Shown here in pieces: positions 8,910-16,662 of a DNA stretch of 64,000 bases. A model generated the notes under the pieces. That model saw only the letters and a program-made list of their open reading frames with translations, did not search any database and had not been told where the DNA came from. Made by a program: the position numbers and the translations under genes. Source of the DNA: an uncultured Roseibium sp. (GTDB lineage: Bacteria; Pseudomonadota; Alphaproteobacteria; Rhizobiales; Stappiaceae); assembly GCF_963675985.1 (NCBI RefSeq), contig NZ_OY780958.1:930001-994000 (forward strand). The letters run 5' to 3'. Within the stretch, counting starts at the first letter, position 1. Each line of letters opens with the position of its first letter.

Positions 8910-11486
8910 ATGGCGGATGCGGCAAAGCGGAATGGAAATGGGGCCCCGGCGGGCCCTGATCTCGAGACACTCCCGATCGGGGAGGTTCTGACCAGTCTGA
9001 AGACGGACCCTGACAAGGGGCTTTCCGACGATGAGGCGAGGGAGCGGCTTGCGGCTTACGGCCCCAACGCCCTGCCGGAAAAACACGAATCCTTCGCCCG
9101 CAAGGTTCTGAATTATTTCATCGGCCCGATCGCCTTCATGATCGAAGCGGCGGCGCTGGTTTCCGCCTTTCTCGGCCGCTGGGACGATTTCGCCATTATT
9201 TTCGGGCTGCTGATCTTCAACGCCGCGCTTGAACTCTGGCAGGACCGCAAGGCGTCGAGCGCGCTGGCAGCCTTGAAGCAGAGCCTGGCGCCTCAGGCTA
9301 CGGTGCTCAGGGGCGGAGCGTTCCGGACAGTGGACGCGGCAGAGCTTGTGCCCGGCGATATGGTGCAGATCCGTCTCGGGGCGATCGTACCGGCGGACTT
9401 GCGGCTGGTCTCGGGCGATTTCGCCTCCATCGATCAGGCCGCCCTGACCGGCGAATCCCTTCCGGCCACCAAGAAACCGGGTGACGAGGCCTATTCCGGC
9501 AGCGTGGTCAAGCAGGGCGAGATGACCGGGGTCGTCATCGCCACCGGGTCCAACACCTTCTTCGGCCGCACGGCCAAGCTGGTCGCCGGGGCGGGGTCGG
9601 TCGGCCATGCCCAGCGCGCCATGTTCCAGATCGGCAACTTCCTGATCGCCGTCGCGGTGGTGCTGGCGCTGATCATGGTGGCGGTGCAGGTCTACCGGGA
9701 TATCGTTCTGTCCGACACCTGGGGCGTGGCGGACGCGCTCGACATCCTGCAATTCGTGCTGATCCTGCTGGTGGCCTCGATCCCCGTCGCGATGCCGGCG
9801 GTTTTTTCCATCACCATGGCGCTTGGCGCGCTGGCGCTGTCGAAGGAAAAGGCGATCGTGTCGCGTCTGGCGGCGATCGAGGAAATGGCGGGCGTCGATA
9901 TCCTGTGTTCCGACAAGACCGGCACGCTGACCAAGAACCAGCTGACCATCGGCGAGCCAATCCTGCTGGCGGCCACGGACCCGCAAGATGTGGTGCTGGC
10001 GGCCGTTCTCGCCTCCAAGGAAGAAGACCACGACGTCATCGACAGTGCGGTCATTGCCGCCCTGAAAGACCCCGACGGGCCGAAAGCCTATCGACTAAAG
10101 AAATTCGTACCGTTCGACCCGGTGTCGAAGCGCACCCAGGCGACAGTCAGCGATGCCTCGGGCAAACAGATCACCGTTGCCAAGGGCGCGCCCCAGGCGA
10201 TTGTCGATCTGGCGAAACCGCCTGAGGAGATCTCAGACAAGGTGACGCAAACGGTCGCCGACCTTGGCGCCAAGGGCTACCGGGCGCTCGGGGTGGCGCG
10301 CTCCGAGGATGGCGGCAAGAGCTGGAGCCTGCTCGGCATCCTGCCCATGTTCGATCCGCCACGGGACGATTCCAAGGCAACCATCGACCTGGCGGAGGCC
10401 AAGGGCGTTTCGGTGAAGATGATCACCGGCGACGACACGGCGATTGCCCGCGAAACCGCGCGCCAGCTCGGCCTCGGCACCAATATCGTCGCCGCCGCCG
10501 ATGCCTTCCCGAAGGACATGGACCCGGACAATGTGCCGGACCACATCGCGGACGCTATCGAGCGGGCCGACGGTTTCGCACGGGTGTTTCCGGAGCATAA
10601 ATACGCCATCGTCAAGGCGCTGCAGGACCGGGGACACCTGGTGGCGATGACCGGCGACGGGGTGAACGACGCGCCGGCACTGAAGCAGGCAGATTGCGGC
10701 ACGGCGGTTTCGGGCGCGACCGATGCGGCGCGCGGGGCGGCCGACCTGATCCTGACCGCGCCCGGCTTGTCGGTGATCAACGCCGCCATCGACGAGGCGC
10801 GGCGCATCTTCGGGCGGATCACCTCCTACACGGTCTACCGGATCGCGCTGACCATGGACATCATGTTCCTGGTGGTGCTGTCGACCGTGTTCCTGGAGTT
10901 CCAGCCGCTCACGGCCGTGATGATCGTGATCATGTCGTTGCTCGACGACCTGCCGATCATGACGATTGCCTATGACAACACGGCGGTGGCGGAAAAACCG
11001 ATCCGCTGGCAGATGCAGAGGCTACTGGGGGTGTCCGCCGTGCTGGGGCTCGCCTCGGTGGTGCAGTCCTTCGGGCTGTTGCTGATCGGCATGGAAGTGT
11101 TGAGCAATCCGGCGGCGCAGGCGATCTTTCCCCTGTTCGACAAGTCCCATCTGCAGACGGTGATGTTCCTGCAACTGGTGGCCGGCGGTCATCTGCTTCT
11201 GCTGGTCACCCGCACCGGGGACTGGTTTTTCAAGCCGCCGTATCCGGCGAAGCCGTTGTTTGTCGCCATCGTGGCGACCCAGTTTCTGGCCGTGCTCATG
11301 TGCGGCTTCGGCTGGATCGTACCGGCGATTTCCTGGACGCTGATTGCTTGGGTGTGGGTCTATCTTCTCGCCTGGCTTGGGGTGCTCGGCGTCGTCCGCG
11401 TTCTGACGGAGCAGTTCGTGGATCACCGCATTGGCAAATGGGCGCGCGCGCTGCGGCTTGTCAACACCCGCCTTCAATCCCGCTAA
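8910..11486 (+). CDS. Plasma-membrane-type proton-efflux P-type ATPase
   Basis: An 858-residue type IIIA P-type ATPase, the class of fungal and plant H+-ATPases, expected to pump protons outward at the cost of ATP. In order: an N-terminal cation-ATPase domain (LKTDPDKGLSDDEARERLAAYG), the actuator motif TGES near residue 180, the phosphorylation motif DKTGTLT near residue 334, the hinge TGDGVNDAPALKQADCG near residue 580, and a C-terminal set of membrane helices including SLLDDLPIMTIAYDN. The end RALRLVNTRLQSR is short and basic, with no long regulatory tail. The PPK2 gene starts 25 bases after the stop, so the two are probably co-transcribed. Proton specificity is inferred from the class. 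Confidence 0.88.
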   Translation: MADAAKRNGNGAPAGPDLETLPIGEVLTSLKTDPDKGLSDDEARERLAAYGPNALPEKHESFARKVLNYFIGPIAFMIEAAALVSAFLGRWDDFAIIFGLLIFNAALELWQDRKASSALAALKQSLAPQATVLRGGAFRTVDAAELVPGDMVQIRLGAIVPADLRLVSGDFASIDQAALTGESLPATKKPGDEAYSGSVVKQGEMTGVVIATGSNTFFGRTAKLVAGAGSVGHAQRAMFQIGNFLIAVAVVLALIMVAVQVYRDIVLSDTWGVADALDILQFVLILLVASIPVAMPAVFSITMALGALALSKEKAIVSRLAAIEEMAGVDILCSDKTGTLTKNQLTIGEPILLAATDPQDVVLAAVLASKEEDHDVIDSAVIAALKDPDGPKAYRLKKFVPFDPVSKRTQATVSDASGKQITVAKGAPQAIVDLAKPPEEISDKVTQTVADLGAKGYRALGVARSEDGGKSWSLLGILPMFDPPRDDSKATIDLAEAKGVSVKMITGDDTAIARETARQLGLGTNIVAAADAFPKDMDPDNVPDHIADAIERADGFARVFPEHKYAIVKALQDRGHLVAMTGDGVNDAPALKQADCGTAVSGATDAARGAADLILTAPGLSVINAAIDEARRIFGRITSYTVYRIALTMDIMFLVVLSTVFLEFQPLTAVMIVIMSLLDDLPIMTIAYDNTAVAEKPIRWQMQRLLGVSAVLGLASVVQSFGLLLIGMEVLSNPAAQAIFPLFDKSHLQTVMFLQLVAGGHLLLLVTRTGDWFFKPPYPAKPLFVAIVATQFLAVLMCGFGWIVPAISWTLIAWVWVYLLAWLGVLGVVRVLTEQFVDHRIGKWARALRLVNTRLQSR

Positions 11487-11511
11487 CCCATCACCTTCGG
11501 GGAAGACGCTC

Positions 11512-12351
11512 ATGTCCTATCGCGACGAACTGATCATCAAGCCGGGAAAGAAGGTGAAGCTCGCCGATATCGATCCGGATTATCACGACAAGGATTTGAA
11601 CAAGGCTCGGTCCAAGCCGGAGCTGCAGTTGATCCTCGACGATCTCTCGCGGATGCAGGAGGAGCTGTACGCGGAAAAGAAGCATGCGCTGCTGATCGTG
11701 CTGCAGGGGATCGATTCCGCCGGCAAGGACGGGATCTGCTGGCACGTGATCACGGGCATGAACCCGCAAGGGTGCTCGGTCTCCAGCTTCAAGCAGCCCT
11801 CTCCGGAGGAACTGGCCCACGATTTCCTGTGGCGGGTCCATGCCAAAACGCCGGGGCGGGGCCATGTGGCCGTGTTCAACCGCTCTCACTATGAGGACGT
11901 GCTGGTGGTTCGTGTCCATGATCTGGTGCCGAAGAAGGTGTGGTCGCGCCGCTATGAGGCGATCAACATGTTCGAGGAGCTGCTGGCGAACAACGGCGTC
12001 CATATCATCAAGTTCTTCCTCTACATCTCCAAGGAGGAACAGCTGGAGCGCTTCGCCAAGCGGCTGGAGGATAAAGACCGGCAGTGGAAGATCAGCATGT
12101 CGGACTACGCGGAGCGCGAGCACTGGGACGCCTATACCGAGGCTTATGAAGACATGCTCTCCAAATGCTCGACCGACCATGCGCCCTGGTACGTGATCCC
12201 GTCCAACCGCAAATGGTTCCGCAACCTGGCGGCCGCCTCCATCATCCGCGACACCCTGCGCGACATGCATATCAAGGCCCCACCGCCGACTGTCGACATC
12301 GATACGATCCGCAAGCGCTATCACGCGGCCGTGGCGGCGCAGAAGGTGTAG
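11512..12351 (+). CDS. ppk2: Polyphosphate kinase 2 family nucleotide phosphotransferase
   Basis: 279 residues from ATG 11512, preceded by GGGGAAG; longer readings into the ATPase gene are unlikely. PPK2 enzymes move phosphate between polyphosphate and nucleoside mono- or diphosphates. The Walker A motif is GIDSAGKDG at residues 66-74, the Walker B-like region is HVAVFNRSHYEDVLV near 117-131, and the lid is RLEDKDRQWKIS near 185-196. The N-terminal KPGKKVKLADIDPD matches the family. Single-domain length and motif form fit class I or III; the substrate class cannot be fixed by eye. Linkage to the proton ATPase suggests coupling of polyphosphate-derived ATP with ion pumping, which is inference. 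Confidence 0.9.
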   Translation: MSYRDELIIKPGKKVKLADIDPDYHDKDLNKARSKPELQLILDDLSRMQEELYAEKKHALLIVLQGIDSAGKDGICWHVITGMNPQGCSVSSFKQPSPEELAHDFLWRVHAKTPGRGHVAVFNRSHYEDVLVVRVHDLVPKKVWSRRYEAINMFEELLANNGVHIIKFFLYISKEEQLERFAKRLEDKDRQWKISMSDYAEREHWDAYTEAYEDMLSKCSTDHAPWYVIPSNRKWFRNLAAASIIRDTLRDMHIKAPPPTVDIDTIRKRYHAAVAAQKV

Positions 12352-12387
12352 GGGGGCAAACGGTATGGCCATGCCCCTCGCACGGCC

Positions 12388-12540
12388 GTCACCCCGGCCT
12401 TGAGCCGGGGCCTACTCGTTTCCAGAGAGGTTCTGTTGGTATGCTGAGCCTGCGGTGCCGCAGGTATTCTTTCAGATAGGCTTTGCTGTGCAGGCACGCG
12501 AGTGGGTCCCGGATCTCCGCTTCGCTGCATCCGGGATGAC
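12388..12540. repeat. Dispersed palindromic repeat, copy 4 (degenerate)
   Basis: Left arm at 12388-12416 has the core CACCCCGGCCTTGAGCCGGG; right part 12501-12540 contains CCCGGATCTCCGCTTCGCTG then CATCCGGGATGAC. The right half matches the CGGATCTCCGCTTTCGCTCC part of copy 1. It lies between the convergent ppk2 and tetR genes; no coding content. Confidence 0.7.
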
Positions 12541-12568
12541 GCCGGTATGGGTTGGACGGCGGATTATC

Positions 12569-13165
12569 TCAGCCGCCGCCGTCGATCAGCCGGTCAAAGG
12601 CCTGAAGCGCCTTTTTGCAGCGGCATTCGATTTCCTCTGGCGACGGCGCCGGGCAGTCGTGAATGATCCGCCTGACCTGAAGGTCGCCGATGAGGAGGCC
12701 GAGGAACCAGCCGGAGGCTTCGCTGGAAGGGATACCGGTATCGGCGCAGATGCGCTGCATCAGCTGATCCAAAAGAGGCATGACTTGCCCGCGTCCGCCG
12801 GCCGATATGGCGGCGCCTAGCTTTCCGGTCGGGTCGGCGGCCGCGGCCCGATTGAGCAGGACCGCCTTGTCCCCGAGCAACATGGCGAGAAATACGGGCG
12901 CGACCCTTTCCAGTGCTGCGCGCGGATCGTCCTGTCCTTTCAGCGCCTCGCCGAGCAGCCGCCGGGTTTCGGCGGCATTGTCCTCCACCATCGCGCGGAA
13001 CAGGCCGTCCTTGTTGCCGTACCAGCGGTAAAGCGTTTCGTTCGACGCCTTCGCCGCCCTGGCGATGCGCAGCATCGAGGCGCCGGCATAGCCATGTTCG
13101 GCGAGCAGCGCATAGGCCGCCCGAGAGATGGCGCTGTGGCGTTCCTGTTTTTCGTCTTCGTTCAT
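12569..13165 (-). CDS. TetR family transcriptional regulator
   Basis: 198 residues. The N-terminal helix-turn-helix spans about residues 10-55 (ISRAAYALLAEHGYAGASML, then KASNETLYRWYGNKDGLF, the classical TetR recognition helix with YRWYGNKDGL). The rest is the helical ligand-binding domain with a TetR C-terminal subtype. It diverges from a DUF1772 membrane protein, and a nested palindrome lies exactly between the two starts, so it probably represses both itself and that gene. The inducing ligand is unknown. Confidence 0.9.
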   Translation of the reverse strand: MNEDEKQERHSAISRAAYALLAEHGYAGASMLRIARAAKASNETLYRWYGNKDGLFRAMVEDNAAETRRLLGEALKGQDDPRAALERVAPVFLAMLLGDKAVLLNRAAAADPTGKLGAAISAGGRGQVMPLLDQLMQRICADTGIPSSEASGWFLGLLIGDLQVRRIIHDCPAPSPEEIECRCKKALQAFDRLIDGGG

Positions 13166-13193
13166 TCAGCCCTCTGAAATCGCTTTACTTGAT

Positions 13194-13239
13194 CCGTACA
13201 GATTGATACGCCTATGTAAAGGCGTAAAGATATGTACGG
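13194..13239. promoter_or_regulatory. Nested palindromic operator for the TetR regulator
   Basis: Two exact inverted repeats share one dyad centre at 13216.5: outer arms CCGTACA (13194-13200) and TGTACGG (13233-13239), inner arms TACGCCT (13207-13213) and AGGCGTA (13220-13226), with 6-base spacers on both sides. It lies in the 90-base gap between divergent tetR and the DUF1772 gene, and overlaps the region where both promoters must be. The outer right arm ends 6 bases before the GGAGG of the DUF1772 gene. Confidence 0.75.
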
Positions 13240-13255
13240 TTTGATGGAGGCGAAA

Positions 13256-13759
13256 ATGAGATACCTGACGAAGGCCATGATCCTAGTGTCGTTGACCCTG
13301 AGCGCGGCGATTTTCGGCTTTTTCTATGCCTGGGTGTGTTCGACCATGTGGGGGCTGGATGCGGCCGATCCGCGGGTCGCGATCCAGGCCATGCAAGCGA
13401 TGAATGCCTCGGTCCGGAACTTCGTCTTCGCGCCGGCCTTTTTCGGTACACCGGTCGCGCTGGCGCTGACGGCCTTTTTGCTCATGAGAGAGGGCAGCCG
13501 GCGCAGCGCCGTCGCCTTTTCCCTTGCTGCGGGGGTTTATTTTGTCCTCGGGCTGCTGCTGACCATGCGGGTCAACGTTCCGATGAACGAAGCGCTGGCG
13601 CTGATCACCGTGCCCGATGACGTGGAAAGCGCCCGCGCGATCTGGCAGGACTACTCCCAACCCTGGCAGTTCTGGAACCAGACACGGACAATCACATCCG
13701 GCGTGGCCTTTCTGCTGGCGGTTTCCGGCGTGATGCTGCTGGAGCGGAGACGCGCCTGA
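13256..13759 (+). CDS. DUF1772 family membrane protein
   Basis: 167 residues from ATG 13256, chosen because GGAGG at 13246-13250 sits 5 bases upstream; an upstream in-frame ATG at 13232 would lie inside the operator. Four membrane segments (about residues 5-25, 55-75, 85-105, 145-162) with VNVPMNEAL between the third and fourth, a block typical of DUF1772 (anthrone oxygenase-like) proteins. Enzymatic activity in bacteria is not established. Divergent from tetR and controlled by it in all likelihood, so perhaps a response to a small aromatic or toxic compound. Confidence 0.82.
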   Translation: MRYLTKAMILVSLTLSAAIFGFFYAWVCSTMWGLDAADPRVAIQAMQAMNASVRNFVFAPAFFGTPVALALTAFLLMREGSRRSAVAFSLAAGVYFVLGLLLTMRVNVPMNEALALITVPDDVESARAIWQDYSQPWQFWNQTRTITSGVAFLLAVSGVMLLERRRA

Positions 13760-13872
13760 GATGTGGCTAGGGGCGGGTTGGTTACTTTCAGTACCAATGC
13801 GCGCGCGATGAGCGGGTTTAATGGGGAGTTAGTGGTTGTCCGCTAGACACTCTGTAGGATGGAGGATGTGCA

Positions 13873-14325
13873 ATGCGAGCGAAAACAATTGCGATATTCG
13901 GCATATCCTACGCCGTTATATTAGGCGCTGGCGTTGTGACGTTCATTATTGCGATACGCTTGGCCGGTTGGGATGCGTCATTTCAGAAAATCGTGAAGCA
14001 AACGGGCTTTGCATTGAACATGATGGCTTTTGCTCTTGCGATTGGCGTTGCCCTTTCGCGGCGCGTTCACGACCGTCTGGGTGGTGCACCTGGGCCAATC
14101 ACCTTCCGGTTGTTATTAGCGGAGAGCCGGCCGGTTATCACCGTCGGCTTCGCTTTTCTTGCCATGTTGATCGATGTTTGCGCTTTGAAGCTCGCCTCCT
14201 GGTATTTCGCAGGTGAAATGGCGGCCCCGTCACTGCTTCGCCTTGTGGTTCTGGTCGGAGCCTATTGCGTGATTGCGTGGATCCTCATGTCGGACTTCAA
14301 GACGAAAGGGGCGCGTTCTGAATGA
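13873..14325 (+). CDS. Unknown four-helix membrane protein
   Basis: 150 residues with four hydrophobic segments, at about 8-28, 45-62, 88-108 and 119-138; the tail SDFKTKGARSE is cytoplasmic and polar. Start ATG 13873 follows GGAGGATG at 13860-13867. I do not recognise the family. It overlaps the next gene or is coupled to it, so the two probably act together. Confidence 0.7.
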   Translation: MRAKTIAIFGISYAVILGAGVVTFIIAIRLAGWDASFQKIVKQTGFALNMMAFALAIGVALSRRVHDRLGGAPGPITFRLLLAESRPVITVGFAFLAMLIDVCALKLASWYFAGEMAAPSLLRLVVLVGAYCVIAWILMSDFKTKGARSE

Positions 14326-14914
14326 ATTAGAGTTCCCGCGCCGGCAAGCGGAAGCCATCCTGAAAAAGACCATGAAAGAGGTTGGCTACCGCAGAACATA
14401 TACCGAGATCGGCCTTTGGTCCGCGTTCTGGCTGGAGGAGCGATTTAAGTACGGCGTGACGAAGCTGGTCGTCTATCTCTGTCTCGTGAATGGCCGCAGT
14501 ATTGCCGAGTTGCGTCCTCGCAAACACCCGGAATTCGGTATCGCTGGCGTATGTCCTTTCATGCTGGCCGAAGCCGTGATCCACTTATCGGATAAATGGA
14601 TGCCCCACGGCGGTGTGTCCTTCGGCGCTCCCGCCGAACCGTTTCTGATGATGGCCTCTGTTGCGGACTGGGTCTCGACAAAGGGGCAATCCGTGCGGTT
14701 CCATCACCGCAACTATTCGTGCCTCATGTCGAATGAAGGCGTCGATATCGAGGCGGATGATTTGTCTTCAGTCGGGTGGATCGATCCCGACAATGAAAGC
14801 CCGATGACGATTGAACTCACCGATGATCGACCTTCGCCGTGGGCTCGCCGGATTGATACGATAAGGTTGCCAAATGCCCGTTTGCGAGGAAGGAATGCGC
14901 TAAATCTGAATTAG
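14273..14914 (+). CDS. Unknown soluble protein, coupled to the upstream membrane protein
   Basis: Up to 213 residues. The start is uncertain: ATG 14273 overlaps the previous gene by 53 bases and has no clear ribosome site, CTG 14318 is 4 bases after the AAAGGGG block, and ATG 14369 region begins MKEVGYRRTY. The conserved-looking part starts at LEFPRRQAEAIL. No signal peptide or membrane segment; the protein is rich in aromatic residues (SAFWLEERFKYG, VRFHHRNYS). No family recognised. It has the look of an element-borne or immunity-type gene, but that is only an impression from composition. Confidence 0.6.
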   Translation: MRGSSCRTSRRKGRVLNELEFPRRQAEAILKKTMKEVGYRRTYTEIGLWSAFWLEERFKYGVTKLVVYLCLVNGRSIAELRPRKHPEFGIAGVCPFMLAEAVIHLSDKWMPHGGVSFGAPAEPFLMMASVADWVSTKGQSVRFHHRNYSCLMSNEGVDIEADDLSSVGWIDPDNESPMTIELTDDRPSPWARRIDTIRLPNARLRGRNALNLN

Positions 14915-15044
14915 AGCATCGGGCGATAACCTGGAAGGCTTTTGCCATACAGCGGCGCATTGTCCGGAGCGTCCAGCGATGTTTCCTAACTGCGCTCGGC
15001 CGGCTAAGCGTGGGTTTTCCTAAGGCCGCTTGTTGACTGGGACG

Positions 15045-15386
15045 TCACAAATGCCTTTTTACCCATTCCAGGATTTCCAGTATCAGCAATGCGATCGGTA
15101 TCCACAGGAAGGCGAACGCAAACCAAAATCCGATCATCGATAGCGGGTAGAGAAGTTCACCGAAGTCCGCGCCACCAAAATAACACGGGTGCGAATCAGC
15201 GGCGTTTATCTCGCAGCCGTTCGCAGCTGCGAGCAAAATTATACAGTAGCCGATGATGCAAAGGTACAAGGGCAGGAATACAAACAAGGTACGCGGCAAT
15301 TTCGAAGTATCGGGTTTGTTTTGCTGCATGGAGTTGTCATCGCCGAAGCTGCATCGGAAGATATACCGTACGGCATTGTTCGACAC
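15045..15386 (-). CDS. Small two-helix membrane protein, unknown
   Basis: Up to 113 residues; an internal Met at residue 20 (MQQNKPDTS, base 15329) is an equally good start. Two hydrophobic segments, about residues 32-55 and 83-107, with a Cys pair between them (GCEINAADSHPCYFGG) that could form a disulfide outside the membrane. The last residues EWVKRHL are basic. No family recognised. The region 14.9-15.4 kb is somewhat AT-richer than neighbours. Confidence 0.6.
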   Translation of the reverse strand: MSNNAVRYIFRCSFGDDNSMQQNKPDTSKLPRTLFVFLPLYLCIIGYCIILLAAANGCEINAADSHPCYFGGADFGELLYPLSMIGFWFAFAFLWIPIALLILEILEWVKRHL

Positions 15387-15406
15387 CTGAAAAGTCCGCA
15401 GGTGCC

Positions 15407-15655
15407 CTAACTGCGCTCCGCCGGCCAGTAGCCGTTTTTGGAGTCTCGAGAGACGGCAACGGCCTCGACTTCGGTGGAGCGGCAGCGGTTGCAGGTGAGT
15501 TTTTCGGCGATGCCGGCGAGGGTTTCTGTCTCCGCGAAGCGGCTGTCGTTCAGGTAGCGGAAGCGGTGGCAGTGGCTGCAGACAACGCCCAGGCGCATGC
15601 CCTCCGCTCTGAGCCGTTCGATGGTCAGCGTGTCGTCGCTGCTGGAAGAAATCAC
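15407..15655 (-). CDS. Small zinc-ribbon-like protein
   Basis: 82 residues if started at GTG 15655 (upstream GAGAGGCGG); ATG 15703 would add 16 residues. Two Cys pairs, CSHCH and CNRC, about 30 residues apart, form a likely zinc ribbon, with HRFRYLND after the first pair. The end is NGYWPAERS. It could bind nucleic acid or act as a structural zinc protein; no function is visible. It is followed on the left by the small membrane protein on the same strand. Confidence 0.65.
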   Translation of the reverse strand: MISSSSDDTLTIERLRAEGMRLGVVCSHCHRFRYLNDSRFAETETLAGIAEKLTCNRCRSTEVEAVAVSRDSKNGYWPAERS

Positions 15656-15811
15656 GTTCGTTGCCGCCTCTCTTATTCTTGTCAAATGACAGGGCGACGG
15701 CATCCTAGGTTTATTTCCGCCGGGGAGAAAGCAGGCTGAAGTTGCAGGTCGGGTGCGGCATTTTTCAAACGGGGCTCGCATTTCCCGTCGCTTGCAGCTA
15801 AAGACGAAGCC

Positions 15812-16114
15812 ATGTTGACGCTTTCCGACACATGGATGGATCTGTTCGGGCTTTCCGGGCTGCTCAATCCGACCGCCCTGATCATTGGCGGCGCGCTGGG
15901 CTGGTATGCAGACGGCGCCAAGAAACTCTGGATCGCCGCCTTTGCCGCCGCGGCCCTGTCGCTCATGGTCGAGACCGCACTCAGCTTTACCGGCATGCCG
16001 GTCTGGTCCCAGCACAACGCCGGTCCGCTCGCCATGTTCCCCTTCCGCTTTGTCGGCGGGCTGGTGGCCTCCGCGATTGTTTTCATGATCGCGAAGCGGG
16101 TGAAAAAGGCCTGA
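15812..16114 (+). CDS. Small membrane protein, unknown
   Basis: 100 residues with three hydrophobic segments, about 19-34, 40-60 and 76-95, and a basic end AKRVKKA. The motif NPTALIIGGALGWYADGAKK is distinctive. No family recognised beyond a generic small integral membrane protein. It is convergent with the DUF6455 gene, with a hairpin terminator between them. Confidence 0.7.
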   Translation: MLTLSDTWMDLFGLSGLLNPTALIIGGALGWYADGAKKLWIAAFAAAALSLMVETALSFTGMPVWSQHNAGPLAMFPFRFVGGLVASAIVFMIAKRVKKA

Positions 16115-16160
16115 CGCCGGTCTTTCGGGTCTGAAAGAGGGCCTTTTCCGCAGATATGCC

Positions 16161-16196
16161 TGAAAAAGAAAGGCCCCGCACGAATGCGAGGCCTTT
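16161..16196 (-). terminator. Rho-independent terminator of the DUF6455 gene
   Basis: Arms AAAGGCCCCGCA (16169-16180) and TGCGAGGCCTTT (16185-16196), one mismatch, loop CGAA. On the minus strand the stem is followed by TTCTTTTTC, a good T-tract. On the + strand it can also fold after the 15812-16114 gene but without a T-tract, so its main direction is minus. Confidence 0.8.
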
Positions 16197-16225
16197 CGGC
16201 TGTTTGCACCTTTGTTATTCCTGCC

Positions 16226-16501
16226 TCAGGTGTCAGCGTCCTGAGGTGCGTGGTCGAGCCACTTGGTGAACAGCTCGGCATTCGGACACATGTCCGGCGG
16301 ACGGACGATGCCCTTGCCGGTCTGGTCCTGAAGCCACTGTGCGCAGCTTTCCGCTTTTTCACAGCAGATACAGCGGTTCACCGCGAGCCGAATATCCTGG
16401 CCGACACATGTGCCCTCCGGGATCTGGTCCATGGCTCCGATCGTTTCCAGCATGCGGCGCATCAGGCCCGCACGCCCGTTCATTTCTTCCACCCAACGCA
16501 T
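16226..16501 (-). CDS. DUF6455-like cysteine-rich protein
   Basis: 91 residues. The core RAGLMRRMLETIGAMDQI, then RCICCEKAESCAQWL, then PDMCPNAELF is the arrangement seen in the small alphaproteobacterial DUF6455 proteins. The Cys spacing (C-x-C-C-x5-C, then a distal Cys) suggests metal or Fe-S binding, but no function is known. A clear terminator follows the stop. Transcribed alone. Confidence 0.75.
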   Translation of the reverse strand: MRWVEEMNGRAGLMRRMLETIGAMDQIPEGTCVGQDIRLAVNRCICCEKAESCAQWLQDQTGKGIVRPPDMCPNAELFTKWLDHAPQDADT

Positions 16502-16662
16502 TCAGTCTCTCCTTGCACGTAGCCGTGCCCCTCTGAAACGCACTCTAGGCAAGACACGAAGTTTTCACCTTGATCAGAGTCAATAGGGGGAAAGGGTCAT
16601 TTCAGACGCTTTTCTGCTAAGCTTTTGGAAGCAGACTCACACCCCAAGCGGAGACGTTTTGA

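Noticed and set aside
15682..16362. Long minus-strand frames over 15.7-16.4 kb
   Set aside because: They cover the + strand membrane protein gene and the terminator; only the zinc-ribbon end (15407-15655) looks real.
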